NCBI RefSeq assembly: GCF_026163695.1
Contig: NZ_JAOTID010000016.1
Span: forward strand, 1 to 64,000
Length of the DNA stretch: 64,000 bases
From: Shumkonia mesophila
Lineage (GTDB): Bacteria > Pseudomonadota > Alphaproteobacteria > Rhodospirillales > Shumkoniaceae
Direction: 5' to 3'
Shown piece by piece: positions 35,216-44,285 of this stretch (positions are counted from its first letter, which is position 1; the number at the start of each line of letters is the position of its first letter). Under the pieces are notes generated by a model. That model was given only the letters and a program-made list of their open reading frames with translations, did no database searches and was not told the DNA's origin. Made by a program: the position numbers and the translations under genes.

Positions 35216-36253
35216 TCAATCCCGGGCAAGGGGCCGGGTCGTTCCGCCGACCACGAAATCGCATGGCACCAGGATTCGCCGAAAGCCCTCGGCCCGTCCC
35301 TCGACGCGCTCGATCAAGCGGTCGAACGCGATCCTACCCAGCGTCGCGCGGTCGAGCCGAACCCGCGACGCCGTCGTGAAAAACTCGTCGTCGTCGTCGG
35401 TCACCAGGAAAACGACGGAAAGATCGTCCGGCACCCGGACGCGGCCCTCCGCGGCCATGCCACGAACCGCCGGCAGCATCCGCCGGTCCGCACAAATCAG
35501 GGCGGTCGCGCCATGTTGGCGAAGCGCCCGTTCGAGGCTCGCCGCCGAGTCCACGACCGGCCCGCAAAGCACCTCGAGGGTTGCGTCCCGCATCCGGCCG
35601 ACCGCCGTTTCGGCGCCCGCCAGCCGATCGCGAATGAATTCGGTGTCAAGGGCGTCGGCTGCGAAAGCCAGCCGCCGATGACAGCCGTCGAGCAGGTGGG
35701 TCGTCGCGTCGATCGCCGCCCGGGTATGGTCGTGCACGACGGTATCGATCCGGTCGTTGGCAATCCGGGTCCGGCCGATGAGGACAAAAGGGTAGTTCTC
35801 GCCGAGCAGACGTTCCAGCCCCTCTGGATCGGGATCGGTGCCGATGAAGACGGTGCCGTCGGCCAGACGGAGGGAGTTCATGCCGCCACGATAGATCGCC
35901 CGGTCGCGCCCCGTTCCGCCGCGGGTGAACAGCAGGAGATCGAAGTCCCTCTCGCAGGCCCGCCGTTCGATGCCGAACAGATAGGGATGATGAAAGTCTT
36001 CCTGCCCGTAGCGAAAGGTCTCCTCGAACGTGAAGAACCCGACGATCCGGTTGCGCCCCGAGGCCAGCATCTGGGCGACCGGATTGGGCGCATACCCCAG
36101 TTCCCGGGCCGCCGCCAGCACCCTCCGGCGCGTTCCCTCGCTGATGGGCACGCGGCCGTCCTGTTTGTTCAGAACCAGCGAAACGGTTCCGCGCGAAACG
36201 CCGGCCAGATCGGCCACATCGACTTGAGTCGGGCGTTTCGGCGGCTGCGCCAT
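35216..36253 (-). CDS. LacI-family transcriptional regulator
   Basis: A 345-residue repressor. The N-terminal helix-turn-helix reads TQVDVADLAGVSRGTVSLVLN, followed by the hinge region YAPNPVAQMLASGR and a periplasmic-binding-protein-like effector domain. The ligand is unknown but should be the TRAP substrate or a metabolite of it. ATG 36253 is the family-like start; a longer frame continuing to 37468 is an artefact. Three copies of a LacI-like operator (two before the TRAP operon, one before this gene) support repression of the island and autoregulation. Confidence 0.92.
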   Translation of the reverse strand: MAQPPKRPTQVDVADLAGVSRGTVSLVLNKQDGRVPISEGTRRRVLAAARELGYAPNPVAQMLASGRNRIVGFFTFEETFRYGQEDFHHPYLFGIERRACERDFDLLLFTRGGTGRDRAIYRGGMNSLRLADGTVFIGTDPDPEGLERLLGENYPFVLIGRTRIANDRIDTVVHDHTRAAIDATTHLLDGCHRRLAFAADALDTEFIRDRLAGAETAVGRMRDATLEVLCGPVVDSAASLERALRQHGATALICADRRMLPAVRGMAAEGRVRVPDDLSVVFLVTDDDDEFFTTASRVRLDRATLGRIAFDRLIERVEGRAEGFRRILVPCDFVVGGTTRPLARD

Positions 36254-36332
36254 GGTTCCGGCACTTTCCCTTCCTGCATGCCCCGGCCACGTGCCGCCGG
36301 CCGGCTCTTCACGTCGGATCAAACCACCGCCC

Positions 36333-36361
36333 ACCATAGCAGGGCGATTGACGCGCGTTAA
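36333..36361 (-). promoter_or_regulatory. lacI-family gene promoter with overlapping operator
   Basis: On the minus strand TTAACG (36361-36356) and TATGGT (36338-36333) are 17 bases apart. The 14-mer operator TTGACGCGCGTTAA (plus strand 36348-36361) covers the -35 element. This would make the regulator repress itself. Confidence 0.55.
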
Positions 36362-36450
36362 CCGGCGAAAAGCAAGGCGTCGTCTTCCTCGACCGCCTCG
36401 TGGGCTCCCTGCCATTCGTCGATCTTGACGGCCGCCAAGCGGCGGCGGGT

Positions 36451-37428
36451 TTACGCCGTCGGCGTCCACCTCCCGGAAGCGGTCTTTTCCCAGCCCAACG
36501 CCTGCATGCGGCGCTCGCCGCGGGCGATCAGCCAATCGATCTCCTCGATGTCGGTGGCGTCCAGCTTGGGCGCCGTCTGGCGGATCTTGGGGGTGCGCAG
36601 GAGCCCGCGCCGCCACAGGACATGCTTGCGCACGCGGATGCCCAGGCCCGGCTGCACCTCCTGGCAGATCATCGGCAGGTGGGCGTCGAACAGATCCGTC
36701 GCCCCCTCGAAGTCGCCCTTGGCCGCCATCCGGTAGATGCCGACCAGCACCTCCGGGTAGCTGAAGCCGGTGGCCAGGCCGTCGGCCCCGCGGCGCAGCG
36801 CCGGGCCGGCGTAGATGCCGCTGTTGGCGACCATCAGGGTGGGGGTCGGCCCCCGCCACTCGGCCAAGCCCTGGCGCAGGCGGCTGATCTTGCCCAGCAC
36901 CGGGTTGTCCTCGACCTTGAGCGAGACGATCTGCGGGTACTCGCGGGCCAGCGTCAGCATCAGGGGAACCGACATGTAGACGTCGTTGAACGGCGGATAG
37001 TCCTGGAAGAACACCGGCACGTCGGGGCCGATCGCCTTCATCTGGCGGGCCACCGCGGTGTGGATCTGCTCGTCGGTGCGCGCGCCGCGGGGCGGCGCCA
37101 CCATCAGCCCGGCGGCCCCTTCCTCCATGGCCTGGCGGCTGAGATGGCCCAAGTCGCGCAGCGTCAGGTTGCCGGTGCCCAGGATGACCGGGATGCGCCC
37201 GGCGGTCCGGGCCACGGTGCGGCCGAGGATGGTCATGCCCTCCTCGGCCGTCAGCATCGCCGCCTCGCCGAAGATGCCGAGCACGATCAGGCCGTGGACG
37301 CCGCACTCGACATAGAAGTCGACCAGGCGTTCGAAGGTCTCGATGTCGAGGTCGCCGTTGTCCAGGAACGGCGTCGGGCAGATGGGGAAGACGCCCTTGA
37401 TGACGGGAGTCGCGCGGGCTGGGACCAT
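36451..37428 (-). CDS. Dihydrodipicolinate synthase/N-acetylneuraminate lyase family protein
   Basis: A 325-residue TIM-barrel lyase. The N-terminal GVFPICPTPFLDNGDLD is typical. The usual GTTGE motif reads GIFGE, so the two Thr of the lysine-synthesis enzyme are missing. Tyr in FFQDYPP and the Schiff-base Lys in VSLKVED are present. It is therefore an aldolase-type family member but not a true DapA. A 2-keto-3-deoxy sugar acid or similar substrate fits the TRAP neighbour. It is divergent from the class II aldolase across 248 bp. Confidence 0.88.
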   Translation of the reverse strand: MVPARATPVIKGVFPICPTPFLDNGDLDIETFERLVDFYVECGVHGLIVLGIFGEAAMLTAEEGMTILGRTVARTAGRIPVILGTGNLTLRDLGHLSRQAMEEGAAGLMVAPPRGARTDEQIHTAVARQMKAIGPDVPVFFQDYPPFNDVYMSVPLMLTLAREYPQIVSLKVEDNPVLGKISRLRQGLAEWRGPTPTLMVANSGIYAGPALRRGADGLATGFSYPEVLVGIYRMAAKGDFEGATDLFDAHLPMICQEVQPGLGIRVRKHVLWRRGLLRTPKIRQTAPKLDATDIEEIDWLIARGERRMQALGWEKTASGRWTPTA

Positions 37429-37676
37429 GGCCGGATATTCCTTGCGTCCAATATGCGAGATCGGGCAAACGCCAGGCCGGCCCCGGTCGGGGACCCGGCC
37501 TGTCGGGCGAGATCTAGCATTGTCGGGGCCTTCCGTACACGGCCGGCCATTCCGTCAGGCGAAATTTCCTTGGGCCGGCAACCGGCGCCGGTTCCGCGCG
37601 GAAGGGCTCCCCTCGCGGCGGGGGGTGCGCTACAACGACGGAAGAAACCTCCGTGCCGCGGGAAGGGAGCGCCGCC

Positions 37677-38339
37677 ATGCCGACCGATCCATACCGGGAA
37701 CTGCGCCGGGCCGTCGTCGAGACCTGCCGGCGCATGAACGCCATCGGCGTCAACCAGGGCACCGTGGGCAACGTCAGCGTCCGCGGCGGGGACGGCTTCC
37801 TGATTTCGCCGACCGGCGTGCCCTACGACCGTCTGGCCCCCGAACAGGTCGTCGCCATGGACCTCGGCGGCGGTTGGTCGGGCGACTGGCGCCCATCGTC
37901 GGAATGGCGCATCCATGCCGCCGTCTATGGCGCCCGTCCCGAGGCCGGCGCCGTGATCCACACCCACGCGCCGCACGCCACCGCGCTTTCCTGCCTCAGG
38001 CGGGATATCCCCGCCTTCCACTACATGATGGCGGTGGCCGGCGGCGCGTCGCTGCGCTGCGCCGAGTACGCCACCTACGGCACGCCGGAACTGGCCGCCA
38101 ACATGCTGCGCGCGCTCGAGGACCGCACCGCCTGCCTGCTCGCCAACCACGGGGCGGTCGGCTTCGCCCCCGGCCTCGAGGCGGCGCTGGCCCTGATGGC
38201 CGAGGTCGAAAACCTGTGCCGCCAATACATCCTGGCCCGCCAGGCCGGCGAGCCGGTCATCCTGGACGCCGCCGAGATGACGCGGGTGCTGGAAATCTTC
38301 AAGACCTACGGCAGGCAGGACCTCCCCGCACCCCGCTGA
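37677..38339 (+). CDS. Class II aldolase/adducin family protein
   Basis: A 220-residue zinc aldolase of the L-fuculose-phosphate aldolase type. Zinc ligands are the two His of HTHAPH and a third in NHGAVG; the catalytic Glu is in SSEWRIHAAVY. Members cleave sugar phosphates or act on related hydroxy acids. The start ATG 37677 has GGGAAGGGAG upstream. It is divergent from the dihydrodipicolinate-synthase-like gene and belongs to the same probable catabolic island. No LacI-type operator is visible in its promoter region. Confidence 0.88.
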   Translation: MPTDPYRELRRAVVETCRRMNAIGVNQGTVGNVSVRGGDGFLISPTGVPYDRLAPEQVVAMDLGGGWSGDWRPSSEWRIHAAVYGARPEAGAVIHTHAPHATALSCLRRDIPAFHYMMAVAGGASLRCAEYATYGTPELAANMLRALEDRTACLLANHGAVGFAPGLEAALALMAEVENLCRQYILARQAGEPVILDAAEMTRVLEIFKTYGRQDLPAPR

Positions 38340-38544
38340 GCCATGACCGGCGGCAATACAACGATCGGGTAGTAACCGCACTATTTACATGGATAAAATT
38401 TTAAGTTAATTGTCTGCGATTGGGGATCTCCGGAGGGGGACCACGCCTGATAGCGTACGGAGCCGGACGACGGATTCGACACACGAATCCGACGGGTGGT
38501 CTTTGTCCGTAGACATCCAGAATCATCAAGGGGGAGAAACGGTA

Positions 38545-39084
38545 ATGCGTTTGCTCGAGGGAAAATCTGTTTGGAATTGTATCGCGAGGCGGGCGGCGGC
38601 GGCGTTGGCCGGCATCGCCCTGGCCTCGATGGCCGCCACGGCGGCCCATGCCCAGGCCAGCGCGACGGCATCGACCGGCGCCAGCGTGACGATCGCCGAT
38701 CCGATCGCGATCACCAAGACGGCCGATCTGTCGTTCGGCACCGTCGTCCCGTCGGCCTCGGCGGGCACCGTGGCGGTCTCCACCGGCGGCGTCCGCTCGG
38801 TGAGCGGCGGCGTCTCCGAACTGGCCGGCACCATCACCGCCGCGGCCTACCGCGTGGCGGGTTACGGCAACAGCGCCTACAACATCGCCCTGCCCGCCTC
38901 GGTCTCGCTGACCGGAGCCGGAACCGCGATGACGGCCGACAACTTCGTCAGCAGCGTGGGCACCTCGGCCACGCTCAGCGGCGGAAGCGGCAGCTTTTCC
39001 GTCGGTGCCACGCTCAATGTCGGCGCCAATCAGGCGCCGGGCACCTACACCGGCACCTTCAACGTGACGGTCGCCTACAACTGA
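38545..39084 (+). CDS. DUF4402-like secreted protein, putative surface subunit
   Basis: A 179-residue protein with a Sec signal peptide (cleavage near AHAQA, about residue 33). The mature part is Ser/Thr/Ala/Gly-rich and beta-strand-like with no Cys. It has the DUF4402 pattern ITKTADLSFGTVVPSASAGTV ... GTYTGTFNVTVAYN at the very C-terminus. A regularly repeating strand pattern ending in an aromatic-Asn pair resembles pilin-like subunits. It is the first gene of a five-gene block with a PapD-like chaperone and an usher-like protein. GGGGGAG is about 9 nt before the ATG. Confidence 0.75.
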   Translation: MRLLEGKSVWNCIARRAAAALAGIALASMAATAAHAQASATASTGASVTIADPIAITKTADLSFGTVVPSASAGTVAVSTGGVRSVSGGVSELAGTITAAAYRVAGYGNSAYNIALPASVSLTGAGTAMTADNFVSSVGTSATLSGGSGSFSVGATLNVGANQAPGTYTGTFNVTVAYN

Positions 39085-39130
39085 ACCGGCGCGGCGACGC
39101 CCGCCGGGCGTCGCCGCCCACCGCCCCATC

Positions 39131-39676
39131 ATGCCAATGCTCGAAGATCCATCGGGACCGTCGCCGGCCCCCTGCCGTGGAGGGCGCCTCGCATGGCGGG
39201 GCGCCAGGACCGTTCTCGCGGCTGCGATCCTGCTGATTGCGGGAACGGCCGGAGCCTGGGAAGACGACAAGTGCCAGAACTTCCGGGCGGAGCAGGACCT
39301 TGCGTTCGGGGTCGTCGCCGGCGGCACCACCACGCAGGGTTTGGTGACCATCCACCCCGCCACCGGCAACGTGACGACAAGCGGTGGCGTCACATTCTTC
39401 GGCGGGGACGCGCATCCCGCCGTCTTCTCGGGACAGGCGCACGGCTCGGCCCAACATTGCACCGTCACCCTCGCCCTGCCGGGGAGCGTGACCCTGCGCG
39501 GCCGCGGCCGGACGCTCACCCTCAACCAGTTCACGGTGCACCCCGCCTCCATCAGGCTTTCCAAGCGGCGGCAGTTTTCCTTCAATGTCGGCGCCACGCT
39601 GAGCGTCCCCGCCGGCTTGCCGCCCGGCATCTACTGGGGCCATATTACGGCAACCGCCATTTTCACCCACTGCTAG
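39131..39676 (+). CDS. DUF4402-like secreted protein, second copy
   Basis: A 181-residue protein with a long N-terminal region before the hydrophobic signal (LAAAILLIAGTAGA, near residue 30-42). The mature part shares the plan of its neighbour: LAFGVVAGGTTTQG after the N-terminus, an NVTTSGGVTFF segment and the end GIYWGHITATAIFTHC. It has Cys residues in the mature part (in DDKCQNF, QHCTV and the last residue), allowing a disulfide, unlike the first copy. It is 46 bp after the first copy and 7 bp before the third gene. Probably a second subunit or adaptor of the same surface structure. Confidence 0.7.
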   Translation: MPMLEDPSGPSPAPCRGGRLAWRGARTVLAAAILLIAGTAGAWEDDKCQNFRAEQDLAFGVVAGGTTTQGLVTIHPATGNVTTSGGVTFFGGDAHPAVFSGQAHGSAQHCTVTLALPGSVTLRGRGRTLTLNQFTVHPASIRLSKRRQFSFNVGATLSVPAGLPPGIYWGHITATAIFTHC

Positions 39677-39683
39677 GCTGGCG

Positions 39684-40400
39684 ATGCGCGCCTTCCCTTC
39701 CGCAACCAAAACCGCCCGCATGGCCTTGCTGGCCGGTTTTCTCGGCGCGCTGGGCGCCGGGTGCGGATCGGCGGCGGCGGCGCAGGCGGTCAGCACCGTG
39801 TCGGTCACCATTACCGGGCCGGTCAGCGCCGTCTCGCTGGCGACCGGAATCCGCTTCTCTACCATCGGCCTGCCCGGCGCCTACAGGAACTTCGCCGGAA
39901 CGGACGAGTCGCGGCAGACCTTCGGCGTCGACGGCACCGGCAACATCGCGGTTTCGACGGACGGCCTGCAAGCCGGAAGCGGCAACGTGCCCGGCTCCTT
40001 CGTGGTCAGCGGCGACCGCGGCCAGGTCTTTTCCATCTCGCTGCCGCAAAAGGTGATCCTTGACGTCGACGGCACCCTTCTGGAGCTTCGGGCGTTCCGG
40101 CACAGCGGCGGAAACACGCCCAGCACCGGCCCCGACGGCACCGTCTCCATCGCCTTCACCGCCGACGTCAACCGCGATCAGCTGGAAATCTTCCAGCACA
40201 TCGCCATGACATCGACCGACGCCGGCGTCATCTATCTGGAGATTCCGCCGGATGCCATTGCCGCGCAGGGCATCGCGGTCGCCGGAGACGACGGGGAGAC
40301 GCCGCTCCAACCCCAGTGGATCGCCGCCCGCCGCCCCGTTCCCTTCGGAACGCCCGATGAACTGGATAAATTGATCTTTGTTTTGATTTCCTATAATTAA
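39684..40400 (+). CDS. Secreted protein, third putative subunit of the surface system
   Basis: A 238-residue exported protein. A signal peptide covers about residues 1-33 (GALGAGCGSAAAAQA). A beta-rich domain with VSVTITGPVSAVSLATGIRF follows and ends in LDKLIFVLISYN. It is longer and more divergent than the two DUF4402-like neighbours, and shares with them the strand order and the final aromatic-Asn. A lipobox-like GAGC is visible but does not fit a clean lipoprotein cleavage site. It is probably a tip or adaptor subunit. No homologue can be named with confidence. Confidence 0.62.
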   Translation: MRAFPSATKTARMALLAGFLGALGAGCGSAAAAQAVSTVSVTITGPVSAVSLATGIRFSTIGLPGAYRNFAGTDESRQTFGVDGTGNIAVSTDGLQAGSGNVPGSFVVSGDRGQVFSISLPQKVILDVDGTLLELRAFRHSGGNTPSTGPDGTVSIAFTADVNRDQLEIFQHIAMTSTDAGVIYLEIPPDAIAAQGIAVAGDDGETPLQPQWIAARRPVPFGTPDELDKLIFVLISYN

Positions 40401-40550
40401 CTTGTGGGCGAGGGATGATCAGACGTTTCCGCCTCGCAGCAAGAATTCGGCGAAACGGAACCTGTACGACGTCGTCGAACGTCTGACAAATGACTATCCG
40501 GCGGGGGATCGGCCAAAAAAATTACCCCGCCATGTGGGGGGAGCTTACCA

Positions 40551-41429
40551 ATGAAGGCAAATTTCCGGATCGGGCACCGGCGGCTGGCCGGGCGCCTTCT
40601 TCTTGCCGCCGCCGTCGCCTGTCCGCTCGTCCTTGCCGCCGTGACCGGCGCCGTCGCCCAGGGATTCGGCGATCTCATCGTCACGCCGACCCGCCTGGTC
40701 TTCGAGGGCCGCGACACGACCGATCAGGTCCTGCTGTCGAACCGCGGCTCGGAAACGGCGACGTTCCGCATTTCCATGACCCAGATGGCGATGGACGAGG
40801 ACGGCAACCTGAAGGAAACCGACACGCCGCCGTCGGGTCTCAAGAACGCGAGCGAATTGTTGCGCTTCGCCCCCCGCCAGGTGGTGATCGCGCCGGGCGG
40901 CACCCAGGTGGTCAGGTTGACGCTGCGCAAGCCGCAGGATCTGGCCGACGGCGAATACCGCACGCACCTCTTCCTGCGCGCCGTGCCGCCGGAAAACCGC
41001 GGGACCGCCATCGCGGCCAGCCCGGGCGGCACCGGCGAGATGAGCATCGAACTGATCCCCATTTTCGGCATTTCGCTGCCGGTGATCGTGCGGCACGGCA
41101 ACGTGCCGGCGGCGGAAGCGCGGCTGAGCGACGTGACCCTGGAGCCGGGCGAGAAGGGCTCGGTCGTTCGCGCGACGATTCAGCGCAAGGGCGTCGGCTC
41201 GCTTTTCGGGGACGTCGTCCTGCGCTATCTGCGGGACGGGTCGGAACCGCTGGTGGTCGGCGAAATCTCGCGCCTTGCCGTCTATCCCGAAATCGGCCAG
41301 CGCCGCATCGTCGTGCCGGTCGCCCCGCCCGAGGGCGTGGTCCTGGCGAAGGGGCGGCTGGAAGTCGTCTATCAGGCGGCGACCGAGGCCCGCGCACCGT
41401 TGGCCAGCGCGGTGATCGATGTGAAATAG
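40551..41429 (+). CDS. PapD-like periplasmic chaperone
   Basis: A 292-residue exported protein, with signal peptide ending near AVAQG (about residue 37). The first Ig-like domain has FGDLIVTPTRLVFEGRDTTDQVLLSNRGSE in segments, and LRFAPRQVVIAPGGTQVVRLTLRKP, the F1/G1 region that donates a strand to subunits. The second domain is looser. Such chaperones escort fibre subunits by strand donation. It is 150 bp after the third subunit gene and 21-36 bp before the usher-like gene. A 9-bp inverted repeat (TCAGACGTT / AACGTCTGA, 40419-40427 and 40478-40486) lies in the upstream gap. Confidence 0.82.
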   Translation: MKANFRIGHRRLAGRLLLAAAVACPLVLAAVTGAVAQGFGDLIVTPTRLVFEGRDTTDQVLLSNRGSETATFRISMTQMAMDEDGNLKETDTPPSGLKNASELLRFAPRQVVIAPGGTQVVRLTLRKPQDLADGEYRTHLFLRAVPPENRGTAIAASPGGTGEMSIELIPIFGISLPVIVRHGNVPAAEARLSDVTLEPGEKGSVVRATIQRKGVGSLFGDVVLRYLRDGSEPLVVGEISRLAVYPEIGQRRIVVPVAPPEGVVLAKGRLEVVYQAATEARAPLASAVIDVK

Positions 41430-41465
41430 CCCCGCGCACGGGGTTTCCCTGTGCGGCGGTGTGCG

Positions 41466-44183
41466 ATGACGCCTCGGTCCCTTTTCCTCTTGCTCGCGTG
41501 CGCCATCGCCGCGGGCCTTGCGGTTTCCTTCGCCGCAGTTGCGCAGGCGCCGCCGACGCCGGGCGTTGCGGCCGCCATGCGCGCGACCGGAGAGACGGCC
41601 GCCGAGGTCGAGGAACTGATCTTCGAGCTTCGCCTCAACAACCTGGTGCTGAGCGAAGCCTTCCCGGGGCTGCTCCGGGGCGCCAGCCTGCTGCTGCCGC
41701 TCGGCGATTTGGCCCGCGCGCTCGAGTTCCCCATTTCGGAGGACCCGCGGGCCGGCTACGCCAACGGCTGGTTCCTGCGCGAGAACCGCCTGTTCTCGCT
41801 TGACGTCGGGCGGGCCGAGGTCGTCCTCGAAGGGCGGCCGATCGACATCGACCGGCGGATGATCATCGTCGAGCCCGACGGCATCTATGTCGACATCCGC
41901 CAGTTGGCGCGCTGGTTTCCCGTCGATTTCTCGTTCGACACCGCCAGCCTGACGGTTTTCATCATGTCCCGGGAACCGCTGCCGGTCGAGGAGCGCCTGG
42001 CCCGCGGCCTGTACCGCCAGCGCGCCTTCGCCGGCCGCCGGGAGCGGCGGGAATATGCCCGCGTCGACAGCCCGCCGGCGATGCTGGCGCCGCCGGTCGG
42101 CGACCTGTCGGCCGAATTCACCGCCAGGCGCGAACCGGAAAGCGGCAGCACGACGTCCCTGCGCTACAGCGGCCTGATGACCGGAGAGATGCTTTACGCC
42201 AACTCCGAGGTCTACTTCGCGGGCGACGACGAGGATCGCCTGACGGACATGCGCATCCGCCTGGAGCGCAAGGACCCGGACGGCCGAGCCCTGGGCCGCC
42301 TCGGCGTCCGCGAGGCCGCCGTCGGCGACGTGCTGACGCCGGAGATGCCGCTTGTCGCCAAGCTTCAGCTCGGCCGCGGCGCCGTTCTTTCCAACATGGA
42401 CCTCGAGACGCCCGAGGAGTTCGACCGCATCACGCTGGAAGGCAACCTGCCGCTCGGCTGGGAGATCGAGCTTTATCGCAACGAGGTGCTGCTGGAGTTC
42501 CAGACCGCCAGCGCCGACGGCCGCTACCGTTTCGAGGATGTGTCGCTGCTGTTCGGCGTCAACGTGCTTCGCCTGATCTTCTACGGTCCGCAGGGGCAGC
42601 GGCGCGAGGAGGTGCGCCAGGTCCGCGTCGACACCGACCAGATCAACGCCGGCGAGATCCGCTATCGCATCGCCGCCAACCAGCACGATACCCGGCTGTA
42701 TTCCCGCAGCTACGACGGCACCGACCCGAATGTCGACGGCCGGCCGCGCGGCCTTGTCAGCACCATGCTCGGCATCACCGACTGGCTGACGCTCGGCACC
42801 AACCTCGCCAGCCTCCCCCGCGACGAGCGGCGCGGCGAGTACGCCGGCACCGCCCTGATCGCCACCACCGGCAATTTCCTGTGGCGGCTCGACGGCGTCA
42901 GCGAGGTGGGCGCCGGCACGGCAAGCCGCCTGTCGGGACAGACGTCGATCTTGGGCGTCTCGCTGTTCGGCGAGCACGGGATCTACGACGACTTCCTCAG
43001 CGAGCAGGCGACCGGCAGCGCGGGAAACCTGCTGAAAAAGCGAAGCCGCCTGCGCCTCGACGGCGTGGTGCCGTGGATCGATTCGCTCCAGCTGCCGTTC
43101 AGCATTTCCGGCGATCGCGACCGCCGCCAGGGGGGGGACACCACCACCCGCATCGGCGGCCGCATGTCGGCCGGCGTCGGCCGCGCCTCGGTGACCAATC
43201 GGCTCGACTGGACGGTCCAGCGCGGGCCGAGCGGCGCCAGCCGGACCGCGACGGGCAACTTCCTGGTGGGCGGTCCGGTCGGCGATTTCCGCCTGCGCGG
43301 CCAGATCGACTACCAGGCGGCCCCGGAGAGCCAGATATCGGCCCTGGCGATGAGCGCGGAGAAGCCGATCTGGCAGCAGTCCCAGGTCCGGCTCGGCGTG
43401 GCCCACGACATCTGGCCGGACCAGACGACGACTCTCTCGGCCGGCTTGAGCACCCGGTTGCACGAAGCCTATGTCGGCGTCCGCTGCGACGTCGACGACC
43501 AGGGCGAAGTCATGGGTCTTTTCACCGTTTCGACGTCGTTCGGCTACGATCCGGTCAAACGCTCGCCGTGGATGTCGGCGGAACGGCGCGCCGAAACCGG
43601 ACAGTTCGCCGGCCGGGTCTTCATCGACGAGGACAACGACGGCGCCTTCGACGACGGCGAGCCGCTGATTCCCGACGCGCGCCTCGTGGCCGCCGGGCAA
43701 AGGAAAAGCGACCCGACCGGCGAGGACGGACGCGTTCTCATGACCGGGTTGAGCGGCTACCGGCCCACCGACATCGCGGTTGACCCCGGCAGCCTCGAGG
43801 ACCCGTTCTGGGTGCCGCAGCCCGAGGGCATCTCCATCGTGCCGCGCCCCGGCTCGACGGCCACCCACGATTTCGCCGTCGTCTCGACCGGCGAGGTGGA
43901 TGGCACCGTCTTCAGGGTCATCGGAGGCAAAGCCCGCCCGGTTTCCGGGGCCGTCGTCCAGCTGGTCGGCGAAAAGGGAGAGGTCGTGCGCACCGAACGG
44001 TCTGCCTACGACGGCTTCTATCTGTTCCAGTTCGTGCCGCCGGGGCGCTATCGGGTGCGGGTGGACCCGATGCAGCTGCACGAACTCGACCTGATCGAGG
44101 CCGACACCCCGGCGGTGGAGATCACCGGAAACGGCAGCATCGTGGGCGGCCAGAAGATCGTTCTGCTGCCGGTGTCCGGATGA
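41466..44183 (+). CDS. Usher-like outer-membrane protein with C-terminal repeat domains
   Basis: A 905-residue exported protein (signal to about residue 31). The N-terminal part (LIFELRLNNLVLSEAF ... VYVDIRQLARWFPVDF region) resembles a small globular plug or substrate-recognition domain. A long middle part has alternating amphipathic strands, consistent with a beta-barrel. Near the C-terminus is a calcium-loop-like DEDNDGAFDDGE, then a carboxypeptidase-regulatory-like module with GAVVQLVGEKGEVV and YDGFYLFQFVPPGRYRVRV. Size and neighbours make it the usher analogue for the three secreted subunits. It is not a classical FimD. GTG 41451 is an alternative start. Confidence 0.72.
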   Translation: MTPRSLFLLLACAIAAGLAVSFAAVAQAPPTPGVAAAMRATGETAAEVEELIFELRLNNLVLSEAFPGLLRGASLLLPLGDLARALEFPISEDPRAGYANGWFLRENRLFSLDVGRAEVVLEGRPIDIDRRMIIVEPDGIYVDIRQLARWFPVDFSFDTASLTVFIMSREPLPVEERLARGLYRQRAFAGRRERREYARVDSPPAMLAPPVGDLSAEFTARREPESGSTTSLRYSGLMTGEMLYANSEVYFAGDDEDRLTDMRIRLERKDPDGRALGRLGVREAAVGDVLTPEMPLVAKLQLGRGAVLSNMDLETPEEFDRITLEGNLPLGWEIELYRNEVLLEFQTASADGRYRFEDVSLLFGVNVLRLIFYGPQGQRREEVRQVRVDTDQINAGEIRYRIAANQHDTRLYSRSYDGTDPNVDGRPRGLVSTMLGITDWLTLGTNLASLPRDERRGEYAGTALIATTGNFLWRLDGVSEVGAGTASRLSGQTSILGVSLFGEHGIYDDFLSEQATGSAGNLLKKRSRLRLDGVVPWIDSLQLPFSISGDRDRRQGGDTTTRIGGRMSAGVGRASVTNRLDWTVQRGPSGASRTATGNFLVGGPVGDFRLRGQIDYQAAPESQISALAMSAEKPIWQQSQVRLGVAHDIWPDQTTTLSAGLSTRLHEAYVGVRCDVDDQGEVMGLFTVSTSFGYDPVKRSPWMSAERRAETGQFAGRVFIDEDNDGAFDDGEPLIPDARLVAAGQRKSDPTGEDGRVLMTGLSGYRPTDIAVDPGSLEDPFWVPQPEGISIVPRPGSTATHDFAVVSTGEVDGTVFRVIGGKARPVSGAVVQLVGEKGEVVRTERSAYDGFYLFQFVPPGRYRVRVDPMQLHELDLIEADTPAVEITGNGSIVGGQKIVLLPVSG

Positions 44184-44208
44184 AGAGCAAAGGAGAAAAC
44201 AAAGGAAA

Positions 44209-44285
44209 TGGCGCGCCCGAAGGGACTCGAACCCCTAACCTTCTGATCCGTAGTCAGATGCTCTATCCAATTGAGCTACGGGCGC
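44209..44285 (-). tRNA. tRNA-Arg (anticodon ACG)
   Basis: A 77-nt cloverleaf on the minus strand. The acceptor arm is GCGCCCG paired with CGGGCGC, discriminator G, and the CCA end is encoded. The D-arm (GCTC/GAGC), anticodon stem TCTGA/TCAGA with loop CTACGGA, and T-arm with TTCGAGT all pair. The anticodon ACG (read as ICG) serves CGN Arg codons. It is convergent with the usher-like gene. Confidence 0.97.

Noticed and set aside
35216-37468. A 750-residue fusion of lyase-like and LacI sequences
   Set aside because: The frame runs through the lyase gene out of its true frame and then into lacI. The LacI protein has its own start at 36253 with a promoter and operator upstream.
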